Shown here: positions 26,230 through 34,992 of the stretch, piece by piece | Layout of the letters: each line of letters opens with the position of its first letter | Position numbering within the stretch: position 1 is the stretch's first letter | Source: an uncultured Cryptobacterium sp. | Lineage (GTDB): Bacteria; Actinomycetota; Coriobacteriia; Coriobacteriales; Eggerthellaceae | DNA: 64,000 nt | Reading direction: 5' to 3' | NCBI GenBank assembly: GCA_958410215.1 | Contig: CATYOF010000010.1 | Span: 1 to 64,000 of the forward strand | The notes under the pieces: model-generated | Told to the model about the DNA's origin: nothing | The model's input: the letters and a program-made list of their open reading frames with translations, nothing else | The model's database searches: none | Position numbers and translations under genes: made by a program

Positions 26230-27261
26230 CTACTCTGCCCCCAATTCCGCAATTCGTGCTTCAATGGCATCAATCTGGGGTTGAATCTTTGCTTTTGCGG
26301 TCTCAACCTGCGTTTTAATCTGGTCTAGTTTTTCCTCTACCGCTTTTAGCTGCTCCGTTACTTCAGCACGCTTAAAGAATTTGTAAGGCTTTAAGGTCAC
26401 AAGCTGATTTTGCAATTCTTCATATTGCTGCTTATACAGTTTTTCGTTTGACCTGCCAACTACATCCGCTAATTGCTTACGTAACGCTTCAGCCTCATCC
26501 CGCAGAAATTCCTTTTCTTGATCAGCAGTAATTTCTCCTGCTTCTACCTGCGCGCGATATTTTGCTAGCCTCTCTTCCAATTCCTTTTTTGCAGAAGCTA
26601 GCTTGCCTGCCTCGCGTTCCATTTCTTTTTCGGCACGCGAAGCAAGCGCTTTACGGAAGGTTTCCCCATAGGGCTCTTTATGATTAAACGTTGCATAAGC
26701 CGAATACACCACACGATCTCCTGGCATAACACCCATTTTTGAACGTGTGCAAATATTGCTACAAAGCGTAACTTCGCTCTCTATTAAACCCGGAGTCAAA
26801 TAGGGAATTTCTGCCAACAGGCGTTTCCAGTCCATCATTACTTGATGCAGTTGCTTTGTTCCCTGATACGATGGCATCATCATGCATTCTTCCATGCGCA
26901 AAGAAATCTGGCGTTTACGTGCCGTATAAATATCTGCCGCTAAATCGTATTTTTGCTCGTCAGGAACTAGGCCAATGGCGTGTTTAATAGTTCGCAGAAT
27001 GTAATCGATGTCGAAATTATAAAGTTTTGAATCCCATCCACCGAATTTTCCAAGCAGTTCCCATGCTTCTGCATTTTCGGGATCGTCCTCAAGCACCTTA
27101 TTGCAGAGATCAATAACGGTTTTTGAATCATCGGCCTCATAGGCTTCATTAGCTTTCTTAATAAGCATAGAAGTTTCTTTACTGCTGCTTACTTCATTGT
27201 TAGTTCCCGACCCCTGATAGTCGACGATTTCACCTGATAAACTCTGATTTTCTTGCGTCAT
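26230..27261 (-). CDS. TPR and coiled-coil protein, unknown function
   Basis: A 343-residue cytoplasmic protein with no signal peptide. A tetratricopeptide-like unit is seen at about residues 35-75 (ANEAYEADDSKTVIDLCNKVLEDDPENAEAWELLG, only part quoted as motif A..Y..D), followed by a middle region with several Met and Cys. The last 130 or so residues are heptad-like and charged, predicted coiled coil (Glu/Lys/Ala/Leu, ending AIEARIAELGAE). This suggests a scaffold or chaperone-like partner in a complex; I cannot name one. MTQENQ at 27261 is used as start; the site GTGAGG is a little distant. It is divergent from the LysR gene at 27605. Confidence 0.72.
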   Translation of the reverse strand: MTQENQSLSGEIVDYQGSGTNNEVSSSKETSMLIKKANEAYEADDSKTVIDLCNKVLEDDPENAEAWELLGKFGGWDSKLYNFDIDYILRTIKHAIGLVPDEQKYDLAADIYTARKRQISLRMEECMMMPSYQGTKQLHQVMMDWKRLLAEIPYLTPGLIESEVTLCSNICTRSKMGVMPGDRVVYSAYATFNHKEPYGETFRKALASRAEKEMEREAGKLASAKKELEERLAKYRAQVEAGEITADQEKEFLRDEAEALRKQLADVVGRSNEKLYKQQYEELQNQLVTLKPYKFFKRAEVTEQLKAVEEKLDQIKTQVETAKAKIQPQIDAIEARIAELGAE

Positions 27262-27506
27262 AATATCTTGCCTCACTTGCAACAAAATAAAGCACCAGCA
27301 AGCTACTCTGAAGAAATTTACCTGCTACTGCTTGCCCCAAATCCCTCTCATAAAGAAGATAAGTATCATACTGTTTCTCTGCTGAAATCCCTCTAAGCAG
27401 GAAAAGTATCTATACTTATTAAAAGTGTAGTCTTGGCTTTTCTATTCAAATATTTCGAAAATTACGCTTTACTTATTCAGTATTGGTATAGGTACTTTTG
27501 CTGCAG

Positions 27507-27524
27507 CAGACTAAAATTAGTCTG
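27507..27524. promoter_or_regulatory. Inverted repeat, candidate operator of the divergent LysR/TPR pair
   Basis: CAGACTAA-AA-TTAGTCTG: perfect 8-base arms around a 2-base centre, about 80 bases before the LysR start and in the 340-base divergent region. LysR-type regulators commonly bind such sites near their own promoter. The binding protein is inferred from position. The rest of 27262-27604 holds no gene. Confidence 0.5.
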
Positions 27525-27604
27525 ATAACTATTACAGTTTCTAATAACTGGCACTTATATAACTGAATCAATGTCCCCCGATTTTGCGATTGAGATGTAT
27601 TGCC

Positions 27605-28522
27605 ATGGAAATGCAACAACTTCAAAACTTTTACGTTATCGCTCAGTGCGAAAGTCTGACTAAAGCGGCACAACGCCTGCATACTTCACAGCCAAGCTTA
27701 AGCCGCAGTTTGCATTCCTTGGAAGATGAACTGGGTGCTCCCCTTTTCGATCGCGTGGGACGTAATATCGTATTGAACGACACGGGACGTTTTGCCCTTA
27801 CAAAGGTACTCAATGTTCTTAATTCCGCTGAGTCCATTAAAGTAGACGTTTCGGAATTCATTCAGAACAAAAACTTTTCGGTAGATATCTACTCTCCCGT
27901 TCCTATGGGCTGTTTCGAAGAAATAATCATTGGGTTTAAGGAAGAATATCCCAATGTTCGTTTGCGCATGGCTTCGTGGCATTCTGAAAAACTGAAGAAC
28001 ATGCAGCCCGACATTACCTTTTTCGCCAGTCCTCACACGCACAAGGAACATAATTATCTTTTGCTTGGCGAGGAAGAAGTGTGTGTTGCGGTGGCTAAAA
28101 CGAATCCACTTGCACAGTATAAATCCATTCCTTTAATTGCGCTTTCAAATGCACCGTTTGTTAGCACTCTCTTTGATTCGCCGTTCTATAAGATAATTTC
28201 TGAAATGTTCAACCAGGCTGGATTTGAACCCAACACGGTTATTGAAGACCAGGATTACAATCGCGTTATGTCATATGTGGCGCACGATTTTGGTATCGCC
28301 TTAGCTCCCTCTATCACCTGGCTGGGTAAGTGGAGCGAACAGATTGCAACCATTCCTATTAGTGATATTCACCGTAAGCGCTATCTCTATTTAAAGTGGC
28401 CAGAAAACAGCGTCATGGGTTGGGCCACGCTTCGCTTTAGGGACTATGTAGTTAAGCACTTCAACGATAAATATGGATTCACATGCGGCATCGCTGCAGA
28501 ACCCCTGGACAGCGACAAATAG
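27605..28522 (+). CDS. LysR-family transcriptional regulator
   Basis: A 305-residue LysR regulator. The N-terminal winged HTH reads MQQLQNFYVIAQCESLTKAA, TSQPSLSRSLHSLEDELG and LFDRVGRNIVLNDTG. The remainder is a ligand-binding domain, with QDYNRVMSYVAHDFGIALAP as the conserved effector-site segment. The upstream TPR gene is divergent and the TRAP binding-protein gene downstream is convergent, so the targets are uncertain. ATG at 27605 is chosen for HTH spacing; a second ATG two codons later is possible. Its ligand may be an organic acid handled by the neighbouring catabolic genes. Confidence 0.9.
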   Translation: MEMQQLQNFYVIAQCESLTKAAQRLHTSQPSLSRSLHSLEDELGAPLFDRVGRNIVLNDTGRFALTKVLNVLNSAESIKVDVSEFIQNKNFSVDIYSPVPMGCFEEIIIGFKEEYPNVRLRMASWHSEKLKNMQPDITFFASPHTHKEHNYLLLGEEEVCVAVAKTNPLAQYKSIPLIALSNAPFVSTLFDSPFYKIISEMFNQAGFEPNTVIEDQDYNRVMSYVAHDFGIALAPSITWLGKWSEQIATIPISDIHRKRYLYLKWPENSVMGWATLRFRDYVVKHFNDKYGFTCGIAAEPLDSDK

Positions 28523-28571
28523 GTTTCCTAGCTGAAAACGTAATCGCGCCCGTAAAAAACCTCACAAGCCC

Positions 28572-28626
28572 CGCGTTGGCTACATAAGTTCAGCGCCGGA
28601 TACATAGCCCCGCGCTGGATACATAA
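28572..28626. repeat. Three degenerate 15-base repeats
   Basis: CGCGTTGGCTACATAA (28572), AGCGCCGGATACATAG (28592) and CGCGCTGGATACATAA (28611) repeat about every 20 bases, and the terminator stem at 28698 carries a fourth version, GCGCTGGAAACATA. They lie between convergent genes. Their function is unknown; they may be duplicates of a terminator arm. Confidence 0.55.
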
Positions 28627-28689
28627 TCCTGTGATCGTTTCATAAATCCCACGGTGCATATTTAAGCTCTTCTCTAGATAACATTAAAC

Positions 28690-28728
28690 AAGAACTGCGC
28701 TGGAAACATATCCAGCGCAGTTCTTTTA
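28690..28728. terminator. Bidirectional intrinsic terminator
   Basis: A 14-bp perfect stem, AAGAACTGCGCTGG (28690-28703) with CCAGCGCAGTTCTT (28712-28725), eight-base loop, then TTA. It lies between the convergent LysR (stop 28522) and TRAP binding-protein genes (stop 28835). Confidence 0.8.
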
Positions 28729-28834
28729 GAGAGAGAAAAGCCGTAGTACAAAACTTGCCGTTTAAACGTTGCCTTCATTGCAACCTGCAAGTTATTCACC
28801 AGCAGGTTGCAACTAAACTACGATTTCACGATTC

Positions 28835-29938
28835 TTATGACTCTTTTGTCTTCTCGAGTTCAGCTACCAAGGTGTCGGAGAGGCCGTCGGTCTGACCAGA
28901 AATGTCAGAGTAGAGAGCCTGAACGTCTTTGTTAGCAAGAATGTTGTCGAAGAAGGACTGATCGTATTCGATAACTTCCATGCCACCGTCGGTCAAAGTC
29001 TTCAACTGCTCGTCCTGCATCTCAAGCATCTTAGGCTTCATAACCTCGATTGCCTGATTTACAGCCTGAGTCAAAGCTTCCTGGTAAGCAGGGTCCAAAC
29101 CGTCCCAGCATTCCTTATTGATGCTGATGTTGTTTGCATACAGAATGTGGTTGGTCATTGCCAGGTACTTCTGAACTTCCTGGAGGCTGGAGCCAGCGCA
29201 GGTGTCAATAGCATTTTCCTGAGCGTCTACCGTACCATTCTGGAGTGCGAAGTAAACTTCAGCCCAAGCAAGTGGGGTAGGTTCGGCTCCAATTGCTTGC
29301 CAGAATGCCATGTGGTTGGCGTTTTCCATGGTACGAATCTGGAGGCTCTTGAAGTCATCAATAGTGTTCAGAGCCTTGTTAGAAGTAGTCTCACGGAAGG
29401 TACCATTCTGGAGGAAACCTAAGTTGTGAAGACCAGCTTCCTCGAAGGAAGACTGCAAGCCCTGAGTGAATTCATTGTCGCCGTTAAGAACGCCTTCAAT
29501 TTGGTCGGCATCATAAGTTGCAAATGCCATTGGGAGGTCGAATACTGCCATGTCAGGTACGAAAGATACCATAGGAGCAGGCTGCATGATTACCATCTGA
29601 ATGTCGTTAGACTGTTCCTGACGAACCAAGTCGGTGTCGCCACCAAGTTCGCCAGTGCCATGGTAGTCAATCGTCAGCTTACCACCAGTAATTTCGTTTG
29701 CCTGGTTAGCAATTTCCTGACCCAAAAGGTTACCAGCTGAATCCTTAGCAGTAGAGTCTGCAAGGATCAGGGTTACTGGCTCAAGATCGGCATACTTGCT
29801 GTCTGCATCAGATGAGCCTTCGGAAGAGCTATCGCCGCTGCAGCCCGTTAGGCCCATGGCCAATACGAGTGCAAGAGCAGATACACCAATAAAAGATAGA
29901 AACTTGTTCAAAGCTTTTGAGTGTGTTTTTGCTTTCAT
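28835..29938 (-). CDS. dctP: TRAP transporter solute-binding lipoprotein (DctP type), copy 1
   Basis: A 367-residue periplasmic-type binding protein anchored as a lipoprotein: the signal peptide ends ALVLAMGLTGC with lipobox cysteine at about residue 31, followed by a Ser/Asp linker. DctP-family marks include GELGGDTDLVRQ, the ligand carboxylate region FRETTSNKALNTIDDFKSLQ, IRTMENANHMAFWQAIGAEP and NGTVDAQEN. It captures an organic acid for the DctQM permease. ATG at 29938 (MKAKTH) is chosen because it gives a normal signal peptide and has AAGGAG upstream. It lies 145 bases after dctM in transcription order and is a close paralog of the gene at 32479. Confidence 0.93.
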   Translation of the reverse strand: MKAKTHSKALNKFLSFIGVSALALVLAMGLTGCSGDSSSEGSSDADSKYADLEPVTLILADSTAKDSAGNLLGQEIANQANEITGGKLTIDYHGTGELGGDTDLVRQEQSNDIQMVIMQPAPMVSFVPDMAVFDLPMAFATYDADQIEGVLNGDNEFTQGLQSSFEEAGLHNLGFLQNGTFRETTSNKALNTIDDFKSLQIRTMENANHMAFWQAIGAEPTPLAWAEVYFALQNGTVDAQENAIDTCAGSSLQEVQKYLAMTNHILYANNISINKECWDGLDPAYQEALTQAVNQAIEVMKPKMLEMQDEQLKTLTDGGMEVIEYDQSFFDNILANKDVQALYSDISGQTDGLSDTLVAELEKTKES

Positions 29939-30083
29939 TCCCCTCAATCTCCTTCCAAAAAATCTTTTCTTACAACAGAGCGTTTTGTACTTAGCTCGGA
30001 TAAAGCTTTTTTGATTCCCTGGCACCCAAGCTAGTGATCTTGAGCACCAGGGATCTTAGCTATCCACTTAATCTACTGTAGCA

Positions 30084-31379
30084 CTATTGGCCCAGATAGA
30101 GGAACGTGGAGAACCAAGGAATGTATACGATGATCAACAAGGCAATCAAGAACGAGATGATGAAAGGTACTGCCTTGGCTGCGATGTCCATTGGCTTCTC
30201 GCCGGAAAGGTTTGAAACAACGAACAGGTTGAGTCCGAATGGTGGAGTTGCAAGACCGATTGCCAAGCAGCAAACCAGAATTACACCAAAGTGGACTGGG
30301 TCGACTCCCAAAGCTTCCATTGCAGGCAACAGGATAGGAGCCAAGATGATGATTGCAGGACCGGTGTCCATAACCATACCAAGGATAAGGAACAGGATCA
30401 TGCAGAAGGTAAGAGCAATCCAAGCTTCACCGAAGGTAGAAGTGATGAAGTTAGTAATTGCAGCAGATGCACCGGTAAGAGAAAGTACACGACCGAATGC
30501 AGTTGCGAAAGCCAGTACGAATGCCAAACCGCCATACGTACGAACTGACGTTACCATGATGCCCCAGATGTCCTTGATCTTGATGGTCTTGTAAACCCAC
30601 AAGGAAACAATCAGAGCATAGAATACGCTGATACATGCAGCTTCAGTAGGAGTTACAAAGCCTGCATAAATACCGCCCAGAACGATGATAGGGCAAAGCA
30701 GAGCAGGGAAGCTGTCGATGAACAGACGGCCAAGACCCATGTCGTGGAGTTCCTTCATAGAGGAATCAATACGTTCACGATCTTCACCCTTACGCTTGCA
30801 GTGAATTACACTGTAAATCATCAAAACAAGACCGATGAGGATGCCAGGGAAAATGCCACCCAAGAACAGAGCGCCCGTGGAAACGCCAGTTGCTAATGAA
30901 TACAGAACGAATGGAATAGATGGCGGGATAATTACGCCCAAGCTACCAGCTACAACGATCAAGCCGGAGCTCCATTTACGTTCATAGCCCAAACCTACTA
31001 AGAATGGGATACACATAGAACCTACTGCAGCTGCCGTTGCAGGACCGGAACCAGAAATAGCGCCGTAGAACAAGCAGGTAATAACAACTGCACAAGGCAC
31101 GCCACCTGGGAAGTGGCCTACGAAGTAAGCAAAGAAGTTAAACAGCTTCTTAGAAATGCCACCTTCGGCCATGATAATGCCACCGAAGATGAACAGAGGT
31201 ACTGCCAAAATTGGCGTTGAGTTAGCACCCGAAAATGCGTTGGTTACTAACTGGGTTACATTGCCGCCAACTCCTGTGATCCAAATAGGAGCCAAGGAGC
31301 CCGCGATCATCGCGATAGCAATTGGTACAGAGAACGCGAGGACGACAAGGAATACTACAAATACAAGAATTGCCGGCAT
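30084..31379 (-). CDS. dctM: TRAP transporter large permease (DctM type)
   Basis: A 431-residue membrane protein with about 12 helices, the transport subunit of a sodium-coupled TRAP system. Family marks are VPLFIFGGIIMAEGG, CAVVITCLFYGAISGSGPAT, GVIIPPSIPFVLYS and PTEAACISVFYAL. The start codon overlaps the dctQ stop by one base (TAATG). With DctQ and two DctP proteins it would import a small carboxylate, plausibly the substrate of the dehydratase genes upstream in the same direction. Confidence 0.95.
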   Translation of the reverse strand: MPAILVFVVFLVVLAFSVPIAIAMIAGSLAPIWITGVGGNVTQLVTNAFSGANSTPILAVPLFIFGGIIMAEGGISKKLFNFFAYFVGHFPGGVPCAVVITCLFYGAISGSGPATAAAVGSMCIPFLVGLGYERKWSSGLIVVAGSLGVIIPPSIPFVLYSLATGVSTGALFLGGIFPGILIGLVLMIYSVIHCKRKGEDRERIDSSMKELHDMGLGRLFIDSFPALLCPIIVLGGIYAGFVTPTEAACISVFYALIVSLWVYKTIKIKDIWGIMVTSVRTYGGLAFVLAFATAFGRVLSLTGASAAITNFITSTFGEAWIALTFCMILFLILGMVMDTGPAIIILAPILLPAMEALGVDPVHFGVILVCCLAIGLATPPFGLNLFVVSNLSGEKPMDIAAKAVPFIISFLIALLIIVYIPWFSTFLYLGQ

Positions 31380-31957
31380 TAGTTATCCCCCTCCTTGCCC
31401 ATGTTACGAATTGCCTCCGTATCAAAATTGCCAGATTCAAGTTCGAATTCAGTCTGCTCTTCAATGGTGCTCTTAGGCTCAACATTGATGTGCTTGATGT
31501 GAATAACGAACATTTCGATGCTACGCAGTGCACCAAGTGCAAAGCCAATGAGAACGATGAGATACATAATCCACATAGGGAGAAGCATTGCAGGGGAAGT
31601 TTCTCCGCTCTCTGCGATACGCATCAAAACGGTTACTGCTGCGTTGGTCAGAACAGCCATCATTACAAAGGTAACAACGTCAACAATTACATTGATGATA
31701 TTGCGTACCTTCCATGGCATGATGTCCACGAGAGCAGTAACTCTCAGCATCGTTTCTGTACGGATGGTATAAGGCAACGAAAGGAATACTGTTGCGATCC
31801 AAAGGAAGCGGCACAGTTCTTCTGGCCACGTTAGGACTGGAAATGCGGGCACGTTACGGCAAATAACTTGCAATAAAGTAATACAAGAAATAAGAACAAG
31901 GAAAACAATAAGAATGAATTCCTCAAAGTGCTCGTCAAACCACTTAATGACTTTCAT
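31379..31957 (-). CDS. dctQ: TRAP transporter small permease (DctQ type)
   Basis: A 192-residue protein with four membrane helices (FILIVFLVLISCITLLQV, then CRNV and the WPEELCRFLW motif typical of DctQ), plus a hydrophilic C terminus. I chose ATG at 31957 because GGAGGTGA lies eight bases upstream; earlier starts at 31984 or 32017 lack such a site. It is coupled to dctM by a one-base overlap and is the first gene after the 520-base region that separates it from the second DctP gene. Confidence 0.9.
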   Translation of the reverse strand: MKVIKWFDEHFEEFILIVFLVLISCITLLQVICRNVPAFPVLTWPEELCRFLWIATVFLSLPYTIRTETMLRVTALVDIMPWKVRNIINVIVDVVTFVMMAVLTNAAVTVLMRIAESGETSPAMLLPMWIMYLIVLIGFALGALRSIEMFVIHIKHINVEPKSTIEEQTEFELESGNFDTEAIRNMGKEGDN

Positions 31958-32304
31958 CCGTTTTTTCACCTCCAATTCATTCATGGACAAAATTGAAGGT
32001 AATGGCGCATCAGACACCTTGAAAAATTCGTCCTGCTAAAAATCCCCCGGACAAATTTCTCAGTTTAGGTCTTCCCTCCATGCTACAGCGATGACTTAAC
32101 CCTTTTGGAATAATCTGATGCGCTATTCCCTCTCTACAATGCGCACCGCTGTAACCTCGTTTTTTAGTATAATTTCGTGGCTTGACCAGCAATCCTCCAA
32201 AAATAAGGGGTCCTTTATTCAGAGGACGCATAAGTTCTGTATTACCTATCAATATATAACGAAAATGTTATAAGAACATGTTCATTAAACGCTTTTTGCA
32301 TGGG

Positions 32305-32325
32305 TTTATGAGTACGATTCATAAA
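32305..32325. promoter_or_regulatory. Inverted repeat, candidate operator for dctQM-dctP
   Basis: TTTATGA-GTACGAT-TCATAAA: perfect seven-base arms, seven-base centre, about 350 bases upstream of dctQ. A second palindrome, GAACATGTTC, lies at 32274-32283. The spacing resembles sites bound by dimeric HTH regulators. Binding factor unknown. Confidence 0.4.
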
Positions 32326-32400
32326 TATGTTTTTATTTCATGAATTACATCCATGGATTCAGTCTATAGATTCTTTACCCTATAAGCCAATTTTTAGCAC

Positions 32401-32437
32401 GAAAGAACTACGCCAGGTTGCCTGACGTAGTTCTTTC
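32401..32437 (-). terminator. Hairpin after the second TRAP binding-protein gene
   Basis: GAAAGAACTACG pairs with CGTAGTTCTTTC, extended inward by CCAGG/CCTG around a three-base loop (a G-U pair on the minus-strand RNA). It lies about 40 bases after the stop at 32479. The following T-tract is weak, so it may be a partial terminator or a 3' end stabiliser that sets the level of the downstream permease. Confidence 0.6.
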
Positions 32438-32478
32438 ACAAAAAGGGGCTCGTACAAAACGCCTTAGGCGTTCAAATT

Positions 32479-33573
32479 TTATTCTTTAGTTTTTTCGAGC
32501 TCGGCTACCATGGTGTCAGAAAGACCACCGGTCTGTTCCGAAATGTCCTGATAAAGTGCCTGTACCTGCTTATTTGCAAGAATATTATCGAAGAACGACT
32601 GATCATATTCGATAACTTCCATGCCACCGTCAGTTAAGGTTTTAATTTGCTGCTCCTGTAACTCAAGCATTTTTGGCTGCATTACTTCAACTGACTGCTG
32701 GAAAGCCTGCTCAAGAGCTTCTTGGTAGGCAGGATCCAAAGAATCCCAAGCTTCTTTATTAATGCTCATATTATTGATGTAAATAATATGATTGGTCATT
32801 GCCAGATACTTTTGAACTTCCTGAAGACTTGCACCAGCGCAAGTGTCAATACCATTTTCCTGAGCGTCTACCGTACCATTCTGGAGTGCAAAGTAAACTT
32901 CAGCCCAAGCAAGCGGAGTAGGTTCGGCTCCGATTGCTTGCCAGAACGCCATATGGTTGGTGTTTTCCATTGTTCTGATCTGTAAGCCCTTGAAGTCTTC
33001 AATGGAATTCAAAGGAACATTAGAGGTAGTTTCACGATAGGTTGCATTCTGTAACCAACCCAAATTATGAAGGCCGGCTTCTTCAAATGCCGATTGCAAA
33101 CCATTCGTAAAATCGTTGTCACCATTTACTACTTCATCAATTTGAGAGCCCTCATAGCCAGTGAAAGCCATCGGTAAGTCAAACACTGCCACTTCGGGAA
33201 TAAAAGAAACCATTGGCGCTGGTTGACAACTTACAATTTGAATATCGTTCGATTGTGCTTGGCGAATTAAGTCAGTATCGCCACCAAGTTCACCCGTGCC
33301 GTGGTAGTCGATGGTCAACTTGCCGCCGGTGATTTCGTTTACCTGATTAGTGAATTCTTGGCACCAAATATTTCCGGCAGCATCCTTTGCAGCAGAGTCC
33401 GCCATAATAAGCGTTACTGGTTCCAAGTCGGCATATTTGCTGTCTACTTCAGAAGAATCTTCGGAAGACCCTCCCGAACTGCAGCCACTCAAGCTTATCG
33501 CAAGTAATAATGCGGTAGCTGAAAGGCCAACGAAAGCTAAAAATTTCTTGAAAGTGCTCGTAGCTGTTTTCAT
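32479..33573 (-). CDS. dctP: TRAP transporter solute-binding lipoprotein (DctP type), copy 2
   Basis: A 364-residue lipoprotein with signal peptide ending LLLAISLSGC. Long stretches match copy 1 at 28835 (ADLEPVTLI, GELGGDTDL, IRTMEN.NHMAFWQAIGAEP, NGTVDAQENGIDTCAG.SLQ), including the ligand-binding region, so the ligand classes are probably the same or very similar. ATG at 33573 has AAGGAG eleven bases upstream. It is the gene directly after the dehydratase subunits, 180 bases downstream of them, which ties transport to that enzyme. Duplicate binding proteins for one permease pair are not usual and could widen the substrate range. Confidence 0.93.
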   Translation of the reverse strand: MKTATSTFKKFLAFVGLSATALLLAISLSGCSSGGSSEDSSEVDSKYADLEPVTLIMADSAAKDAAGNIWCQEFTNQVNEITGGKLTIDYHGTGELGGDTDLIRQAQSNDIQIVSCQPAPMVSFIPEVAVFDLPMAFTGYEGSQIDEVVNGDNDFTNGLQSAFEEAGLHNLGWLQNATYRETTSNVPLNSIEDFKGLQIRTMENTNHMAFWQAIGAEPTPLAWAEVYFALQNGTVDAQENGIDTCAGASLQEVQKYLAMTNHIIYINNMSINKEAWDSLDPAYQEALEQAFQQSVEVMQPKMLELQEQQIKTLTDGGMEVIEYDQSFFDNILANKQVQALYQDISEQTGGLSDTMVAELEKTKE

Positions 33574-33754
33574 GATAGTGCAATCTCCTTCCCTTCTTTT
33601 GCAAATACCTCTTGCGGGCACCTTTACATTAAATGTCCCTGGTTTTTGGCGTAAAACACCCCCTAGCCTAGTTAAAAATGTTTATGATTCAGCTGCTAAT
33701 GGGGAAGAGATAGAACTTTTCTTACGTATCTTTTCCCACAGAACTTGCGCTTTA

Positions 33755-34975
33755 CTATTTACGGGCATCCATGATTTCCGCCAAGCCTTGCACGCGCGTT
33801 TCGAATTGCGCTTGGCTAAATACACGAGGATCTGCCTGATCGGCATCAAAGGTGGTGTAGGGTAAACCGCGAGCTTGCTCTAACTGTCGTTGCATTTCAA
33901 ACATAATGCCTACCCAAGGCTTACAGCTACGCATCACATTACATAGAACACCATCGCAGTGATAATCGTCTATTAAGCCCAAACGGTAATCGCGACCAAG
34001 TTCAATACCCGTAGCATTATTGGTCTTAGCATATGCTTCACACAGGGTATACAAGTCATTGAACGTTACCCCGTAATTGCCGCAATAGGGCGTCCCTACT
34101 AGATTGATACCGTTTTCTGCAAGCGTTTCTGAATTACTACGCAAGTAGGGCCAGCAACACAGTCCGTCAAACAAGATGCGATATTTTTCTTCGCCTTTAA
34201 ACGTGCTTTCGCCCGACGCAATTTTTTCCTTCAATTCATCAACATACATACGAAGTACTTCGGTTGTTTCCTTGCGTCCTCGCGCTATTACCATAAGCGC
34301 CATAAAGTTATAGGCATCAAATCCGCTCACTGGTGAAGGAACCGTTTTGCCCATAAGATCCAACGCTTCCTGGAACAAACGTCCGTTTTCTGCAGACGTT
34401 TCCATCACTTCTTGGAATTTGTCGTAATCAAACTTCTTCCCACTAATTTCTTCCAGCTGTTCAACGATGCCTTGCACTTGCTTTTTCATATAGGTAATTT
34501 TGCTTTTCTTATAATACCCATCGGTGTTGTAAGGCACATCAAACATGATGAGCGGAATGTTAAGCTTCCAAGCAAGGTTTTCGTACCATTTAATTACCGT
34601 GGTGCAAATATTGTTGCCAACGCACAAGAAGTCTGGCTCCGGAATATCAAGCCCAAAACCAAAGTCTTCATCTCGTTCGATAAATCCTAAATTGATGCGC
34701 GCATACGAGCACAAGTCCATGGAATAGCCTAAGCCTTCTGCTTTTTCACAAAACGGAATAGCCCCCTTGTGCGCTGCAACCGCTGCTGCATGATTTTCTG
34801 GATAGATAATATTCAGATCAAAAACTTCAAAGAGTTCCTTAATGAAATTCGAAGTGGAATACCCTACTGGCTTACCCGCCGCTTTTGCATCACGCGCTTC
34901 TTGATATAAATCGCCCGTAACTTCTTTCATACGCGCACGAGCGGGGCTGTAATTTTTGCTATTTTTATCAACCAT
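33755..34975 (-). CDS. 2-Hydroxyacyl-CoA dehydratase subunit (HgdA/HadB/FldB group)
   Basis: A 406-residue subunit of the HGD-D family. The heterodimer binds 4Fe-4S clusters and eliminates water from (R)-2-hydroxyacyl-CoA by a ketyl-radical mechanism after one-electron activation. Cysteines likely to ligate iron include those in CVGNNICTTVIKWYE, GLCCWPYLR and CNVMRSCKPW. VPYNTDGYYKKSKITYMKKQ is also family-like. ATG at 34975 has GAGG upstream. The partner subunit ends 17 bases upstream and the ATPase activator precedes it. In gut anaerobes these enzymes act on 2-hydroxyglutarate, 2-hydroxyisocaproate, phenyllactate or lactate esters. Which one is used here is unknown. Confidence 0.9.
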   Translation of the reverse strand: MVDKNSKNYSPARARMKEVTGDLYQEARDAKAAGKPVGYSTSNFIKELFEVFDLNIIYPENHAAAVAAHKGAIPFCEKAEGLGYSMDLCSYARINLGFIERDEDFGFGLDIPEPDFLCVGNNICTTVIKWYENLAWKLNIPLIMFDVPYNTDGYYKKSKITYMKKQVQGIVEQLEEISGKKFDYDKFQEVMETSAENGRLFQEALDLMGKTVPSPVSGFDAYNFMALMVIARGRKETTEVLRMYVDELKEKIASGESTFKGEEKYRILFDGLCCWPYLRSNSETLAENGINLVGTPYCGNYGVTFNDLYTLCEAYAKTNNATGIELGRDYRLGLIDDYHCDGVLCNVMRSCKPWVGIMFEMQRQLEQARGLPYTTFDADQADPRVFSQAQFETRVQGLAEIMDARK

Positions 34976-34992
34976 GATGGTGCCTCTTTCTG

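Larger units (their letters stand above)
31958..32478. other. Intergenic region between dctQ and the second binding-protein gene
   Basis: No gene is supported. It holds a terminator-like hairpin at 32401 and an AT-rich stretch with palindromes, GAACATGTTC at 32274 and a longer one at 32305, which may be the promoter/operator region of dctQM-dctP. Confidence 0.5.
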
